The notes beneath the pieces were generated by a model. It saw only the letters and a list, made by a program, of their open reading frames with translations, did no database searches and was not told where the DNA came from. Positions 8,973-17,618 of a stretch of 64,000 nucleotides of DNA are shown piece after piece. Within the stretch, counting starts at the first letter, position 1; every line of letters starts with the position of its first letter. The translations under genes were made by a program, and so were the position numbers. The DNA is from CAG-873 sp910578365 (GTDB lineage: Bacteria; Bacteroidota; Bacteroidia; Bacteroidales; Muribaculaceae): positions 372,001 to 436,000 of the forward strand of contig OX620685.1 of assembly GCA_951635545.1 (NCBI GenBank), written 5' to 3'.

Positions 8973-9758
8973 TTATCTGCTTTTTATAGCTTTGAGCTTA
9001 CGGACGCTTTCGCCGGTAAGCGTGATTCGATGAGCAGTGTGGACAATGCGGTCGAGTATTGCATCTGCCACTGTGGAGTCACCGATTGCTTCGTACCAGT
9101 CCAGTTCGGGGAGCTGTGATGTCACGATGATTGATTTGCGACCATGGCGGTCTTCGATGATTTCCGTAAGGTGTGCGCGTTCCTTGGCATCGAGAGGCAC
9201 CAGAAAGAGATCGTCGAGGATCAGGAGCTGCGTTTTTTCGAGTTTCTTGAGCTCCGTTTCGATTGTTCCTTTGTTTTTGGCGATTTTCAGGGTTCCCATC
9301 AGTTTGGATGCGTTCGCGTACAGCACGCGCATACCGGCCTTGCATGCCTCGTATCCCAGTGCTGTTGCCAGATAGCTTTTGCCTGTACCAGAACAGCCTG
9401 TGATGAACAGGTTTTCACCTTTACGGATAAAGTCCAGCGATGCCAGACGCTCCATCTGATTACGATCCAGGCCACGCGGAAGGTTATAGTCAATCTGCGC
9501 CACCGACGCGTCGTCGTATCTGAAGTTTGCGTTTTTCACCAGGCGCTCAATATTGCGTGCGGCCCTGTAGTCCCATTCTCTGGATAGCAGCCAGTTCAGA
9601 AAGCTGTCAGGTGTCATTGTCTCGGCGAATGTGGCCTGAAGACTTTCGGAGAACGCTGCCGACATGCCGTGTAAGCGCATACGGTGCATCAGATCCAGAG
9701 AGATGGAGTTGCGGTCTTTCTCCGCTGTTATTGGCGTGGTTTTATTGTTCGTTTCCAT
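8973..9758 (-). CDS. istB: IS21 IstB, AAA+ transposition helper (copy A)
   Basis: A 261-residue DnaC/IstB-type ATPase with Walker A GCSGTGKS near residue 118 and Walker B LLILDDLFL near residue 178. IstB assembles on DNA and directs IstA to targets. It overlaps istA by 17 bases, typical of IS21. Confidence 0.93.
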   Translation of the reverse strand: METNNKTTPITAEKDRNSISLDLMHRMRLHGMSAAFSESLQATFAETMTPDSFLNWLLSREWDYRAARNIERLVKNANFRYDDASVAQIDYNLPRGLDRNQMERLASLDFIRKGENLFITGCSGTGKSYLATALGYEACKAGMRVLYANASKLMGTLKIAKNKGTIETELKKLEKTQLLILDDLFLVPLDAKERAHLTEIIEDRHGRKSIIVTSQLPELDWYEAIGDSTVADAILDRIVHTAHRITLTGESVRKLKAIKSR

Positions 9759-11334
9759 GTTGTTCGTTGTTGTTGGCTGATAGTTTTATGCTTGCGGCAA
9801 AATATTCTTTACCGCGTATGTTCCGGTGGGATGGTGTCTGACGGTCATTGCCGTCGGCATCAGCCCCCGGCAAATAATCCGCATCGGCTCCGGACTCAAG
9901 TATGTCCACCATGTCGCTGACACTGTAAAGGCGTGCGTCCATTGCCGCGGCGCATCCTGACACAAGCCGTTCCTGTCCATACTTTTTCTCAAGTTTCATG
10001 ATGCCATGGCAGACTCTGAAGGCGAGTTCCGGATAACGCCTGTCCTCGATGACAGCCCGCAGATAGTGCAATACGATGTTGTCGATCTGTGCCGCACGTG
10101 AAAGCAGTTCCGCAATGTCGCTCTCGCAGCTCCCCTTGCGTCCGGGCAGATTGTGTGACGGTTTCGTTGTATATTCATACGGAGTATCGTTGCGGTGATG
10201 CGTCGCCACATGGGTAAAGCCATGAAAGATGTCGATCGTGTCAGTGTCGTAGACCAGTTCCACACGTTTGCCTACATATTGCACAGGCACACTGTAGTGA
10301 TGCTTGTGCAGAGTTACGTAGCTGTTACGCTGTACTGTCGCGACAGCCCGCTGTCTCATCTGATAGCGGTTCGCAGGCAATGGCCGGAGATTGTCCCGCT
10401 CCACAGCCTCAAAGAGCTGACGGCGTGATTCCTTTCGACGCGTCAGATTACGCGCGTTGAACTTCTCCAGAGACCTGAGGATTGCTTCGTTAAGCGCCTC
10501 CAGATTATGGAAAATCTGACCTTCAAGGTCTACGTACACGGACCGATACATCAGTTTTACTGCATTTTCCACCAGGGCCTTGTCCTTTGGATGCCGCACA
10601 CGGGCAGGCACCACGGCGCAGCCGTAATGCTCGGCAAAGGATTCGAAGTCAGGATTTATGACCGGCTCGTCGCGGCCACTGCGCGTGACGGCAGATTTCA
10701 GGTTGTCAGGCACAATCGCACATGGTGCGCCGCCGTAGAAACGGATGGCGTTTTCGCAGGCCTTTATCAGATCTTCCTTCTTCTGCGTCCACACTGCCTC
10801 GCAATATGTGTAGTGGCTACATGGAAGTATCGCCACAAACACCTCGACCTTTCGTATCCCGGCTGTTGCCTCATCGACTATTTCCAATCTGTCTCCGGCA
10901 AAATCGATATACATCTGGTCGCCGGCGCGGTGCTCCACATGCCCGATGGCGTTGGTCTGCAGCATGAACTGCCTGAGTTTCATCCCGAAAGATGCCTTCA
11001 GATAGCCATCGGGATGATCGGTATGATACTCTTCATACAACTTCTTGACCGTCATGCCCTTTCGAGAAAGTCGCGCCGCATAATCGGGCAACAGGGCTTC
11101 AAGCCTGACCTGCCGCTCCGACGGTTTACGTTCCCTCGCCCCGGGTATGGCAAATAGTTCCTGTAGCCGCGCATCACTCAGCGACGGCAGCTTCTCAGCG
11201 GGGATCCCGCTGTCCTGATACATTCTCACATAGCGGCGCACCGTGTTCCGGGATATGTCAAAGGCACTACTGACGCATTTTATGCCCATCCCTGATGCGT
11301 GACATAAGAGAATATTCTTTAATTTTGTGTTCAT
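9742..11334 (-). CDS. istA: IS21 IstA transposase (copy A)
   Basis: A 530-residue IstA with an N-terminal helix-turn-helix (GIKCVSSAFDISRNTVRRYV), an rve DDE core (QMYIDFAGDRLEIVD; IVPDNLKSAV; DKALVENAVKLMYR) and a C-terminal beta-rich domain. It cuts and joins element ends with IstB. The frame is intact. Confidence 0.93.
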   Translation of the reverse strand: MNTKLKNILLCHASGMGIKCVSSAFDISRNTVRRYVRMYQDSGIPAEKLPSLSDARLQELFAIPGARERKPSERQVRLEALLPDYAARLSRKGMTVKKLYEEYHTDHPDGYLKASFGMKLRQFMLQTNAIGHVEHRAGDQMYIDFAGDRLEIVDEATAGIRKVEVFVAILPCSHYTYCEAVWTQKKEDLIKACENAIRFYGGAPCAIVPDNLKSAVTRSGRDEPVINPDFESFAEHYGCAVVPARVRHPKDKALVENAVKLMYRSVYVDLEGQIFHNLEALNEAILRSLEKFNARNLTRRKESRRQLFEAVERDNLRPLPANRYQMRQRAVATVQRNSYVTLHKHHYSVPVQYVGKRVELVYDTDTIDIFHGFTHVATHHRNDTPYEYTTKPSHNLPGRKGSCESDIAELLSRAAQIDNIVLHYLRAVIEDRRYPELAFRVCHGIMKLEKKYGQERLVSGCAAAMDARLYSVSDMVDILESGADADYLPGADADGNDRQTPSHRNIRGKEYFAASIKLSANNNEQHGNEQ

Positions 11335-11665
11335 GTTTTCTTTGAATTATATCCCCCGTCGGCCAAAACGGAAACCAAAGATACATATAAAATCCCCTGC
11401 TGACATTACGTCGACAGGGGTCATTTTTATTTTGGGCAAAGGGGTCAGTGATATTTTGGCTTAAGGGGTCAATTCAACCTGGTCTAAGGGGTCATCCGAG
11501 CCTGGGTTTTCCACCCATAGGCGTATGCGGACAATGGGTGTCAGGCGAAGCCCGTCACCTTTTGTCGGCATCACGCCGCCAACCCGGAAGACCGCCACTC
11601 CTCTCAACGCTTTAGGATAGACTTTAGAATAGACAGCGGCAAAAACTTTTTATGGCTTACATTTG

Positions 11666-11716
11666 TTGTAATTCAAAATAAAGTGCTATCTTTGCAAAAT
11701 AAATAACACTTCGTGT
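11666..11716 (+). promoter_or_regulatory. Promoter and operator of the higBA operon
   Basis: A -7 box TATCTTTG (11687-11694) has a TTG 18 bases upstream (11666-11668), a good Bacteroidetes promoter. Just downstream the palindrome ACACTTCGTGT (11706-11716) is a candidate operator for autoregulation by the toxin-antitoxin pair. Confidence 0.6.
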
Positions 11717-11732
11717 AACTTGAATAATATGG

Positions 11733-12071
11733 ATGGAAATAGAATTCCAAAATAAGAAGCTCAGGAAGTTGGCTGAAAACGAGCGGAAATGCCGTAAAGA
11801 ATTGGGTGAACGCAGGGCAACCCTGTTTCTTCAACGCATAGACGATCTTGTCAATGCCAATACTCTTGAGGATGTAAGGTATCTGCCGGGCAATTACCAT
11901 GAGCTCTCCGCAAACAGGAAAGGACAATGGGCTTGTGATCTGGACCAGCCTTACAGATTGATATTTCAGCCGTTGGAAAACCCCATACCTACCGATGACA
12001 ACGGAGGATATATCTGGGTAAAGATAATCGGTGTGGAAATCGTGGAAATTACCAATTACCACGGCAAATAA
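11733..12071 (+). CDS. higB: HigB/RelE-like toxin
   Basis: A 112-residue protein resembling HigB/RelE ribosome-dependent mRNA endonucleases: FQNKKLRKLAENE at the N-terminus, then ARG-rich GERRATLFLQRID, and the strand motif YRLIFQPLE toward the C-terminus. It starts 39 bases after the -7 box and is followed after 5 bases by the antitoxin gene, in the toxin-first order usual for hig operons. It probably stabilised the mobile element. Confidence 0.8.
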   Translation: MEIEFQNKKLRKLAENERKCRKELGERRATLFLQRIDDLVNANTLEDVRYLPGNYHELSANRKGQWACDLDQPYRLIFQPLENPIPTDDNGGYIWVKIIGVEIVEITNYHGK

Positions 12072-12076
12072 GTTTC

Positions 12077-13189
12077 ATGAACATTAGACATGAATTGATT
12101 ATGGCAACTTCAAAATTTATACCGTCTATGGCATTTCACCCCGGCGTTACCTTGGCAGAGAAGCTGAAGGAGATCGACATGAGCATAAAAGAGTTTGCCC
12201 TCCGTGCATCAAAGCCTGAGAAAACAATCCATGCTGTCATAAAGGGAGAAAGCTCCGTCACATCCGATATGGCTGTGGCATTTGAGAGCGTGACACGGAT
12301 TCCCGCACACTTCTGGCTCAACAAGCAGCGCAATTATGACGAATACCAAGCCCGAGCAAGAAAGGAAGCAACAATAGCGGAGGCGTGCGAATGGGCGAAG
12401 TGTTTTCCCTACTCCCAGATGGTAAAGTTAGGGTGGATTGAGCCGGTCAAGACTCCGCAGGAAAAGGCGAAAGTTCTTCTATCATTCTTCCAGATGAGTT
12501 CGGTAAAGGCATGGGAGGACTATTATATCAACCAAAAGCTTAAGATTGCCTTCCGCATATCCCTCGCACACACCAAGGACCCACACTCGGTGTCAGCATG
12601 GCTACGGCAGGGAGAACTTCAGGCCGCTGAAATGAAAACCCCGGATTATTCTGAAGTCAAGTTGAAAGATCTCATTCCTCTATTGAAATCGGTTATGATC
12701 TATCAGCCGTCAGACTTCGCTTCAAAGGTGCGGGAGCTATGTGCCGAAGTCGGTATAAAACTCGTATATACTCCGTGCCTGCAGAAAGCCCCAGTGGGCG
12801 GTTCCACCCGTTGGATAAACGGTACTCCATGCATACAGATCAGTGGGCGACACAAGCGTTATGATATATTCTGGTTCACTCTGTTTCACGAAATAGGTCA
12901 TATACTCCTGCATGGAAAGAAGGATATTTTTCTTGAAGATGACTGCCACACTGAAGATGAGCAGAAAAAGGAGAACGAGGCAAATCAGTTTTCGTCACAC
13001 GTGCTTCTTTCAAGAGCGGATGAGGATGAGATAATTCGCAATGGCGTATTTACGCCTGATGCAATCAAAGAATATGCAGACCGATTCAACACCCATCCTT
13101 CAGTAATCGTAGGCAGGCTGCAACATCATAAAGTAATCCCATACACCAAAAACAGTGATATGCTCCTACCTATCGACCTGTTCCGATAA
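12077..13189 (+). CDS. higA: HigA-type antitoxin fused to an ImmA/IrrE metalloprotease domain
   Basis: A 370-residue protein. Residues ~15-85 are a HigA/XRE helix-turn-helix (HPGVTLAEKLKEIDMSIKEFA; KPEKTIHAVI). Residues ~240-350 form an ImmA/IrrE domain with the zinc motif HEIGH in FTLFHEIGHILLHGKK. Normal HigA is about 100 residues, so this is the long fused form. The likely start is the internal ATG at 12101 (MATSKFIP). It is co-transcribed with higB. Confidence 0.85.
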   Translation: MNIRHELIMATSKFIPSMAFHPGVTLAEKLKEIDMSIKEFALRASKPEKTIHAVIKGESSVTSDMAVAFESVTRIPAHFWLNKQRNYDEYQARARKEATIAEACEWAKCFPYSQMVKLGWIEPVKTPQEKAKVLLSFFQMSSVKAWEDYYINQKLKIAFRISLAHTKDPHSVSAWLRQGELQAAEMKTPDYSEVKLKDLIPLLKSVMIYQPSDFASKVRELCAEVGIKLVYTPCLQKAPVGGSTRWINGTPCIQISGRHKRYDIFWFTLFHEIGHILLHGKKDIFLEDDCHTEDEQKKENEANQFSSHVLLSRADEDEIIRNGVFTPDAIKEYADRFNTHPSVIVGRLQHHKVIPYTKNSDMLLPIDLFR

Positions 13190-13240
13190 TCGGATTTTGC
13201 CCTAACAATTGGCAAGTGGAATTCTGAAAAAATCCTAACA

Positions 13241-14394
13241 ACGCGAGTTCGGGATAAGGAACACCATAAAAAAGTTGAATCGGCAGCTTAAAAAAGTTGC
13301 CGATTCTCTTGGTAATATTACTGATATTTAGTAATTTAGAGGTGCTAAACAATAAATACTGTATCATGATTACCGAAAGTAAAGTTACTGAAATTTTTTG
13401 TATTGCAGATGATTTCTGCAAAGAATTTGAGGGTGAGATGGCAAAAAATGCACTTCCGTCCACAACTGACACTCCAAAACGGAAAAGAAAGCGCATGATG
13501 TCGGATGCCGAGGTCATCACGATTCTGATCTGTTTCCACTTCAATTCGTACCGAAACTTCAAGCACTATTATCTGGGATGTGTGCGCATTCACTGGAAGC
13601 ATCTGTTTCCGCAGACATTCTCCTACAACCGCTTCGTGGAGGTCATGCCCCGATGTTTTGTGGCTATGACCATGTTCCTGCGACTTGCATGTTTCGGAGA
13701 GTGCACGGGAATAAGTTTTGTGGACAGCACCTGCATTCCGGTCATTCATAACAAGCGCCAGTTCAACATGAAAGTCTTCAAGGATATCGCGGCCAAGGGT
13801 AAGAGTACGATGGGATGGTATGTAGGCTTCAAGCTGCATCTGCTATGTAACGAAAAAGGGGAACTGATCAACTTCGTATTGACACGTGCCAATGTGGACG
13901 ACCGCAATGAGGCAGTCATCGACACACTGACTGACAGGGTATTTGGAAAACTATACGCTGACAAGGGATATATATCGCAGTCTCTTTTCGGGCATCTTTG
14001 GGATGATGGCATACATATTGTGACAGGTCTTCGCTCGAACATGAAACAGCGTCTCATGCCGTTCTATGACAGGATGATGCTTCGTAAAAGGAGCATCATC
14101 GAATCCATAAACGACATGCTGAAGAATGTGGCGCAGCTCGTCCACTCCCGCCATCGTAGTGTACACAACTTCCTCATGAACCTGCTTGCGGCAATGGGGG
14201 CGTATTGTTTCTTCGCCACAAAGCCGGAAGTGAACTTCGACTTTGAGGTACCCGAGTCAAACGGGCAGCTTGTCCTCTGGGATTAACAACACCAAACTGT
14301 ACAAATAAATCAGGCGACCTTGAAAGGCCGCCCAATACTCTATGTTGTCTTTTGCTTGGTTGAAAATCATAAAGTTCTTATCCCGAACTCGCGT
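13241..14394 (+). mobile_element. IS982-family element, copy 1 (1154 bp)
   Basis: Perfect inverted ends ACGCGAGTTCGGGATAAG and its complement. A 5-bp target duplication TAACA flanks it (13236-13240 and 14395-14399). The target is one of a series of CCTAACA repeats. Copy 3 (60368-61521) is almost identical; copy 2 (55059-55690) is diverged and truncated. Confidence 0.95.
13297..14286 (+). CDS. IS982-family transposase (copy 1)
   Basis: An IS982 DDE transposase. The probable start is the ATG at 13366 (MITESKVTEIF), giving about 306 residues, the usual size. Conserved blocks are HYYLGCVRIHW, ISFVDSTCIPV (first Asp), KSTMGWYVGFKLHLL, LYADKGYI (second Asp) and RKRSIIESINDMLKN (Glu). Confidence 0.93.
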   Translation: MPILLVILLIFSNLEVLNNKYCIMITESKVTEIFCIADDFCKEFEGEMAKNALPSTTDTPKRKRKRMMSDAEVITILICFHFNSYRNFKHYYLGCVRIHWKHLFPQTFSYNRFVEVMPRCFVAMTMFLRLACFGECTGISFVDSTCIPVIHNKRQFNMKVFKDIAAKGKSTMGWYVGFKLHLLCNEKGELINFVLTRANVDDRNEAVIDTLTDRVFGKLYADKGYISQSLFGHLWDDGIHIVTGLRSNMKQRLMPFYDRMMLRKRSIIESINDMLKNVAQLVHSRHRSVHNFLMNLLAAMGAYCFFATKPEVNFDFEVPESNGQLVLWD

Positions 14395-14402
14395 TAACAG
14401 CA

Positions 14403-14605
14403 CCCTAACAGGCCTTGTTTTTGGGTCAAAAAAGCGTTATATTTGCAATAACAAACCCGGTTTAGAGAAATCGGTGAGTGGACAGACCACTACCAGACTG
14501 ATGACATAAAAACCTAACAATACCCTAACAGGGGATTTGCGGGAGGTTACAGTAAAGTGATTATAAGCACATTACACAAAGAGTTCATAATCCTCTCTCT
14601 CCGCA
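14403..14605. other. Candidate attachment site: CCTAACA repeats plus tRNA-3'-end-like sequence
   Basis: CCTAACA heptamers occur at 13201, 13234, 14404, 14513 and 14524; the first two lie left of IS982 and would be adjacent before its insertion. About 55 bases further, gttcataatcctctctctcc (14582 on) followed by gcaa looks like a decayed T-arm and acceptor 3' end of a tRNA starting GGAGAGA. Repeated arm-type sites beside a tRNA end are typical of tyrosine-integrase elements. A TATATTTG -7-like box near 14442 may belong to a lost gene. Inference only. Confidence 0.4.
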
Positions 14606-14636
14606 ACCCGCGGACCATAAAACAAGCCGTAAAACC

Positions 14637-15515
14637 TTAAAACCTCAGACTGTCAGACAGTTCTGAGGTTTTTTTCATGCCCTTCCGGCAGTGTCTCTTG
14701 ACAGCCATTTGCCATTGAATTGCACGACTTATACCGACCTTGTTGTACCATCGCGCCATGGACAGACGGGCGGAATCCTTGATTGTGTTTTTTGAGAATA
14801 TCATCCTCAGGGAGTGGCAAAGTCCATATGCTTTCTTTATATCCGGATATTTCTCAAATAATATCGCTGCCCGCTGTTTCTGACGTTCAGTCCAGTTGTC
14901 GGCTGATTTAAACAGCAGATAGCGTGACCGAATAAGCAGTTCCTTTCCGGTATCTCCGTTGGGGTATCGGAAAGGAACATAGTCCTCTCCTTTCGATTTT
15001 GCTTCCTCCATCTCGTCGTTAGCCTGCTGCATGGCATCCCAACGGTGCTTTATGCGAAGCTCCTGCACCGCGTCACAGGCAAGTTTCTGTATGTGGAAAC
15101 GGTCAATGACACGACTGGCTTTTGGGAAAGCCGTACGGACAATCTTTCGCATGGAATCAGACAGATCAAGGGTGACTTCTTCGACTGCAAGACGTTTCTC
15201 CTCGTCAATCCGTAGCAGCACAGCGATTACATCCTCCGACTTCGTACCTGCCACGACTGCGACCAGCGACCGCTCTCTTGTGCGGGCGTCCCGGTTGGTT
15301 ACAAACGTATACAGTTCGCCGTTGGAAAGCGAAGACTCGTCTATTGCAAGCCGTGGACCGATGTTGTCGGGGAACAACAGCCACTCGTCAGCGTGTTCCA
15401 GCTGATCCCAGTCACGGAATCCACTCAGTACTTCCTTATATTGTTTTTCAAACGTATGTCCGTTGATATGGTAGAACTCTTCAAGCGTACGGCAGGTCAC
15501 CGGGGACGTCTCCAT
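14637..15515 (-). pseudogene. ISL3/ISAon1-type transposase, main domain, C-terminus missing
   Basis: 292 residues of a DDE_Tnp_ISL3 transposase: IGPRLAIDESSLSNGELYTFVTN (first Asp), VTLDLSDSMRKIV and RVIDRFHIQKLACDAVQELR (second Asp). The relative at 16103-17074 shows that the end should contain ASAEAFNSKVKIFRSQMRG with the catalytic Glu. That part is absent here: the frame ends at SDSLRF inside a terminator, so this copy is dead. It overlaps its N-terminal partner (15481-15867) by 35 bases. Confidence 0.82.
14641..14675 (+). terminator. Rho-independent terminator
   Basis: AACCTCAGA pairs with TCTGAGGTT, extended inward by CTGT/ACAG with one bulge, and is followed by TTTTTTT on the plus strand. 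It overlaps the end of the truncated ISL3-type reading frame. Confidence 0.7.
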
Positions 15516-15867
15516 ACGTCTCTTTTAAAAAAGCTCCAAATTCTTTGGAGTAACGTGTTCCTTTGGCTACGATATCGAGGTCAATCGGAATGCTGAAGCT
15601 CTTGCCCGTGCGAGTGTCTGTCCACCGCCTGCGCCGTATCCGCAGGATGACCTTATGATCCCGTATCGGAAAGTCGGTGACATTTACCGCATCCATGAAG
15701 CCTTTGGATTCAAAATGGACATCATCGCTCAATTCCGGATTCATCTTCTCATCAAGCCTGATGTGAATTTCCGTGGCTGTCTGCTCAACGCCTGCTATTG
15801 TAAAATAATCAGGTATCTGAGAGGGCAAAACTATCTGCGCCAACATCTGTAAGTAGTCATTTCCCAT
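15481..15867 (-). CDS. ISAon1-type transposase N-terminal region protein (broken element)
   Basis: A 128-residue protein corresponding to the separate N-terminal reading frame of Bacteroidales ISL3/ISAon1-like elements (NEKMNPEL-type region, then ILRIRRRRWTDTRTGKSFS). It parallels 17043-17414 in the intact relative. Its downstream partner is truncated. Confidence 0.7.
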   Translation of the reverse strand: MGNDYLQMLAQIVLPSQIPDYFTIAGVEQTATEIHIRLDEKMNPELSDDVHFESKGFMDAVNVTDFPIRDHKVILRIRRRRWTDTRTGKSFSIPIDLDIVAKGTRYSKEFGAFLKETYGDVPGDLPYA

Positions 15868-15889
15868 GACACAAAGTTCGCAATAATCT

Positions 15890-16036
15890 TTGGTTGAGAA
15901 AAATTTATTTCCCCACGGTTTTTCTACTGACCCGGTTATAGGCGCCGACGGCTCGCTTACCGGTTATGCCGGCGGGTTGGAGGTGAAACGTGCTCTCCTT
16001 GATCTTGAAGGCGGCATATTAAGCTTTGCTTGTTCG
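15890..16036 (+). pseudogene. Unrecognised short coding remnant
   Basis: An open frame on the plus strand reads DPVIGADGSLTGYAGGLEV and continues to FACSD at the ISL3 insertion. Across the 8-bp duplication it would read IQ and stop. There is no ribosome site and only a weak TTG start. It may be the 3' end of a gene cut by the neighbouring broken element. I do not recognise it. Confidence 0.25.
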
Positions 16037-16102
16037 GATATACAGGCCCAAGCCGAAATCCCGGTGCATATGTTAAATTGAGTAGACCGAAGTGTTAAAT
16101 AT

Positions 16103-17074
16103 TCAAGCGTACAGTTTGACCAGGCGGAAGATGAAGAAGTCTCGGTCTCTGACGCCGCGCATTTGCGAGCGGAAAATCTTGACTTTAGAGTTGAAAGCCT
16201 CGGCTGAGGCATTGGTCGCACGACGACGGAAGTAGTTCAGGATAGTTGGAGCGTGGTTCTTGAATGTTTTGATTACCGAGCGGAAGTTGTTGTTACCAAG
16301 AGCCATTACCTTTTCATACCACTTGTTCATCCGCCCCATGGCTTTTGTCGGTGAGATTTTAGCGTTGAAAATCTTGCGCAGCTCCATCGCAAGGCTGTAT
16401 GCAGCCTTCAATATTGGATAGTATTTGAACAGTATGTTGACACGATGGCGCTGTATGTCAGTCCATTTGTTCTGCGACATCATCAGAGTGTGTTTGCTGC
16501 GGGCCAGTATCTGGCGCATGGTCTCTCCGTTGGAGTACGTTACCGGCGGTTCGGACTTGTCGCGGTTGTTTTCCTCTGCGATGAGCTGTCGGCGAATGTC
16601 GATGCGGATTTCGTCAACGGCCTCATTATAGACCTGTTGGACATGAAAACGGTCGTTGACAACATGGGCGTTATAGAACACTTCTGCGGCGATGAGCATC
16701 ATTGATGGCGAAAGATCGCAGGTCACTTCCTTGACCCTGCGTCTGATTGATTTCCCCATAGCTCCGATGAGTATGGATATAATTTCGTGACTCTTTGTTC
16801 CTGGAATGGCTGCCGCAAGTGTTCCCTTGCTTCCGTGGCCGTCCTTGTTGGTCAGGAACGTCCATACCTCGCCGTTGCTCAGACACGTCTCGTCAAGGCT
16901 CATGTACGGACCAATATTGGCGGCATTGAAATAGAACCCACAGCCAAGCTCCTGTTCGCACCAGTCGGCGTAACCGCTTATTCTGTTGCGATATAAATCC
17001 GCAAAATGCTTGCCGTTGACGCAGTACATCTGCGCTATATGCTTAATCGACAGGGCTGTCGTCTCCACCTTCAT
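16103..17074 (-). CDS. ISL3/ISAon1-type transposase, catalytic part
   Basis: A 323-residue DDE_Tnp_ISL3 protein: IGPYMSLDETCLSNGEVWTF (Asp), VVNDRFHVQQVYNEAVDEIR (Asp) and RATNASAEAFNSKVKIFRSQ (Glu). All three catalytic regions are present, so this copy may be active. It overlaps the N-terminal frame 17043-17414 by 32 bases, implying frameshifting or coupled translation. Confidence 0.9.
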   Translation of the reverse strand: MKVETTALSIKHIAQMYCVNGKHFADLYRNRISGYADWCEQELGCGFYFNAANIGPYMSLDETCLSNGEVWTFLTNKDGHGSKGTLAAAIPGTKSHEIISILIGAMGKSIRRRVKEVTCDLSPSMMLIAAEVFYNAHVVNDRFHVQQVYNEAVDEIRIDIRRQLIAEENNRDKSEPPVTYSNGETMRQILARSKHTLMMSQNKWTDIQRHRVNILFKYYPILKAAYSLAMELRKIFNAKISPTKAMGRMNKWYEKVMALGNNNFRSVIKTFKNHAPTILNYFRRRATNASAEAFNSKVKIFRSQMRGVRDRDFFIFRLVKLYA

Positions 17075-17414
17075 CTTTTAAAAAAGCCACAAACTCGGAG
17101 CTGAGTCGTGTCACTTCCTCGTTGGGAAGCTCGAGGTTGTAGCTGAAGATTTCGTTGGTCTGCTTGTCCCACCACTTATTCTTGCGCATATGTAGAAATA
17201 CCGGGCGACCTCGCATCGGATAGTCCTGTATCGTAACGTAATCCGTATAGCCTCGCGCTACGATATGCGGATTACGATAGTCGTCATCAGATAGTTTCTT
17301 CTTTTCGTCAAGCCATATGTCATAAGACTGTTCCGTGCGCTCGAAGCGCACCATCTCAAATAGTTCGTCCATGCCCTCGGGCAGGCACATCCATATTGCA
17401 TCTGCGGTTTTCAT
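17043..17414 (-). CDS. ISAon1-type transposase N-terminal region protein (intact element)
   Basis: A 123-residue protein with a beta-rich region (FERTEQSYDIWLDEKKK; YVTIQDYPMRGRPVFLHMRKNKWWDKQT). It is the first of the two frames of the element, starts close to the right end, and overlaps the catalytic frame. Confidence 0.75.
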   Translation of the reverse strand: MKTADAIWMCLPEGMDELFEMVRFERTEQSYDIWLDEKKKLSDDDYRNPHIVARGYTDYVTIQDYPMRGRPVFLHMRKNKWWDKQTNEIFSYNLELPNEEVTRLSSEFVAFLKDEGGDDSPVD

Positions 17415-17550
17415 GCTACAAATTTAACACTTTCCGAGAAATTACATGCACCGGGTTCTCGGCTTGAGCCGATATACAGTGATTTTGGTCTGAAATACCG
17501 ATATTATGGTAACGGCAGTATAGGTGTTAATTAGTAATTTTGCAACAACT

Positions 17551-17576
17551 AGTAAGTCGTGAAAATTAATTTATAT
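17551..17576. repeat. Solo IS630 end
   Basis: AGTAAGTCGTgAAAATTAAT plus TTATA equals the left terminal repeat of the three IS630 copies with one mismatch. No transposase follows and the flank is CT, not TA. It is probably a relic of a deleted older copy. Confidence 0.6.
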
Positions 17577-17618
17577 CATTCACTTGCATCAAATACATTT
17601 CTGATATGAAAACATTAG

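Larger units (their letters stand above)
8861..11513 (-). mobile_element. IS21-family element, copy A (2653 bp)
   Basis: Perfect outer ends TGGAAAACCCAGGCTCGGAT and its complement, followed inward by multiple GACCCCTTA/GACCCCTG repeats as in IS21 elements. It contains istA and istB. The flanks (actgcc / cccata) show no target duplication, and parA is truncated at the left junction. Copy B (49941-52593) is nearly identical. Confidence 0.95.
16045..17470 (-). mobile_element. ISL3/ISAon1-type element, intact (1426 bp)
   Basis: Imperfect inverted ends GGCCCAAGCCGA...CCCGGTGCAT and GGCTCAAGCCGA...CCCGGTGCAT. A perfect 8-bp duplication GATATACA flanks it (16037-16044 and 17471-17478), the length usual for ISL3. 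Two overlapping frames encode the transposase. Confidence 0.92.

Noticed and set aside
10507..11157. A 216-residue ORF opposite istA (also 50297-50947).
   Set aside because: Shadow of the IS21 transposase; identical in both copies for that reason only.
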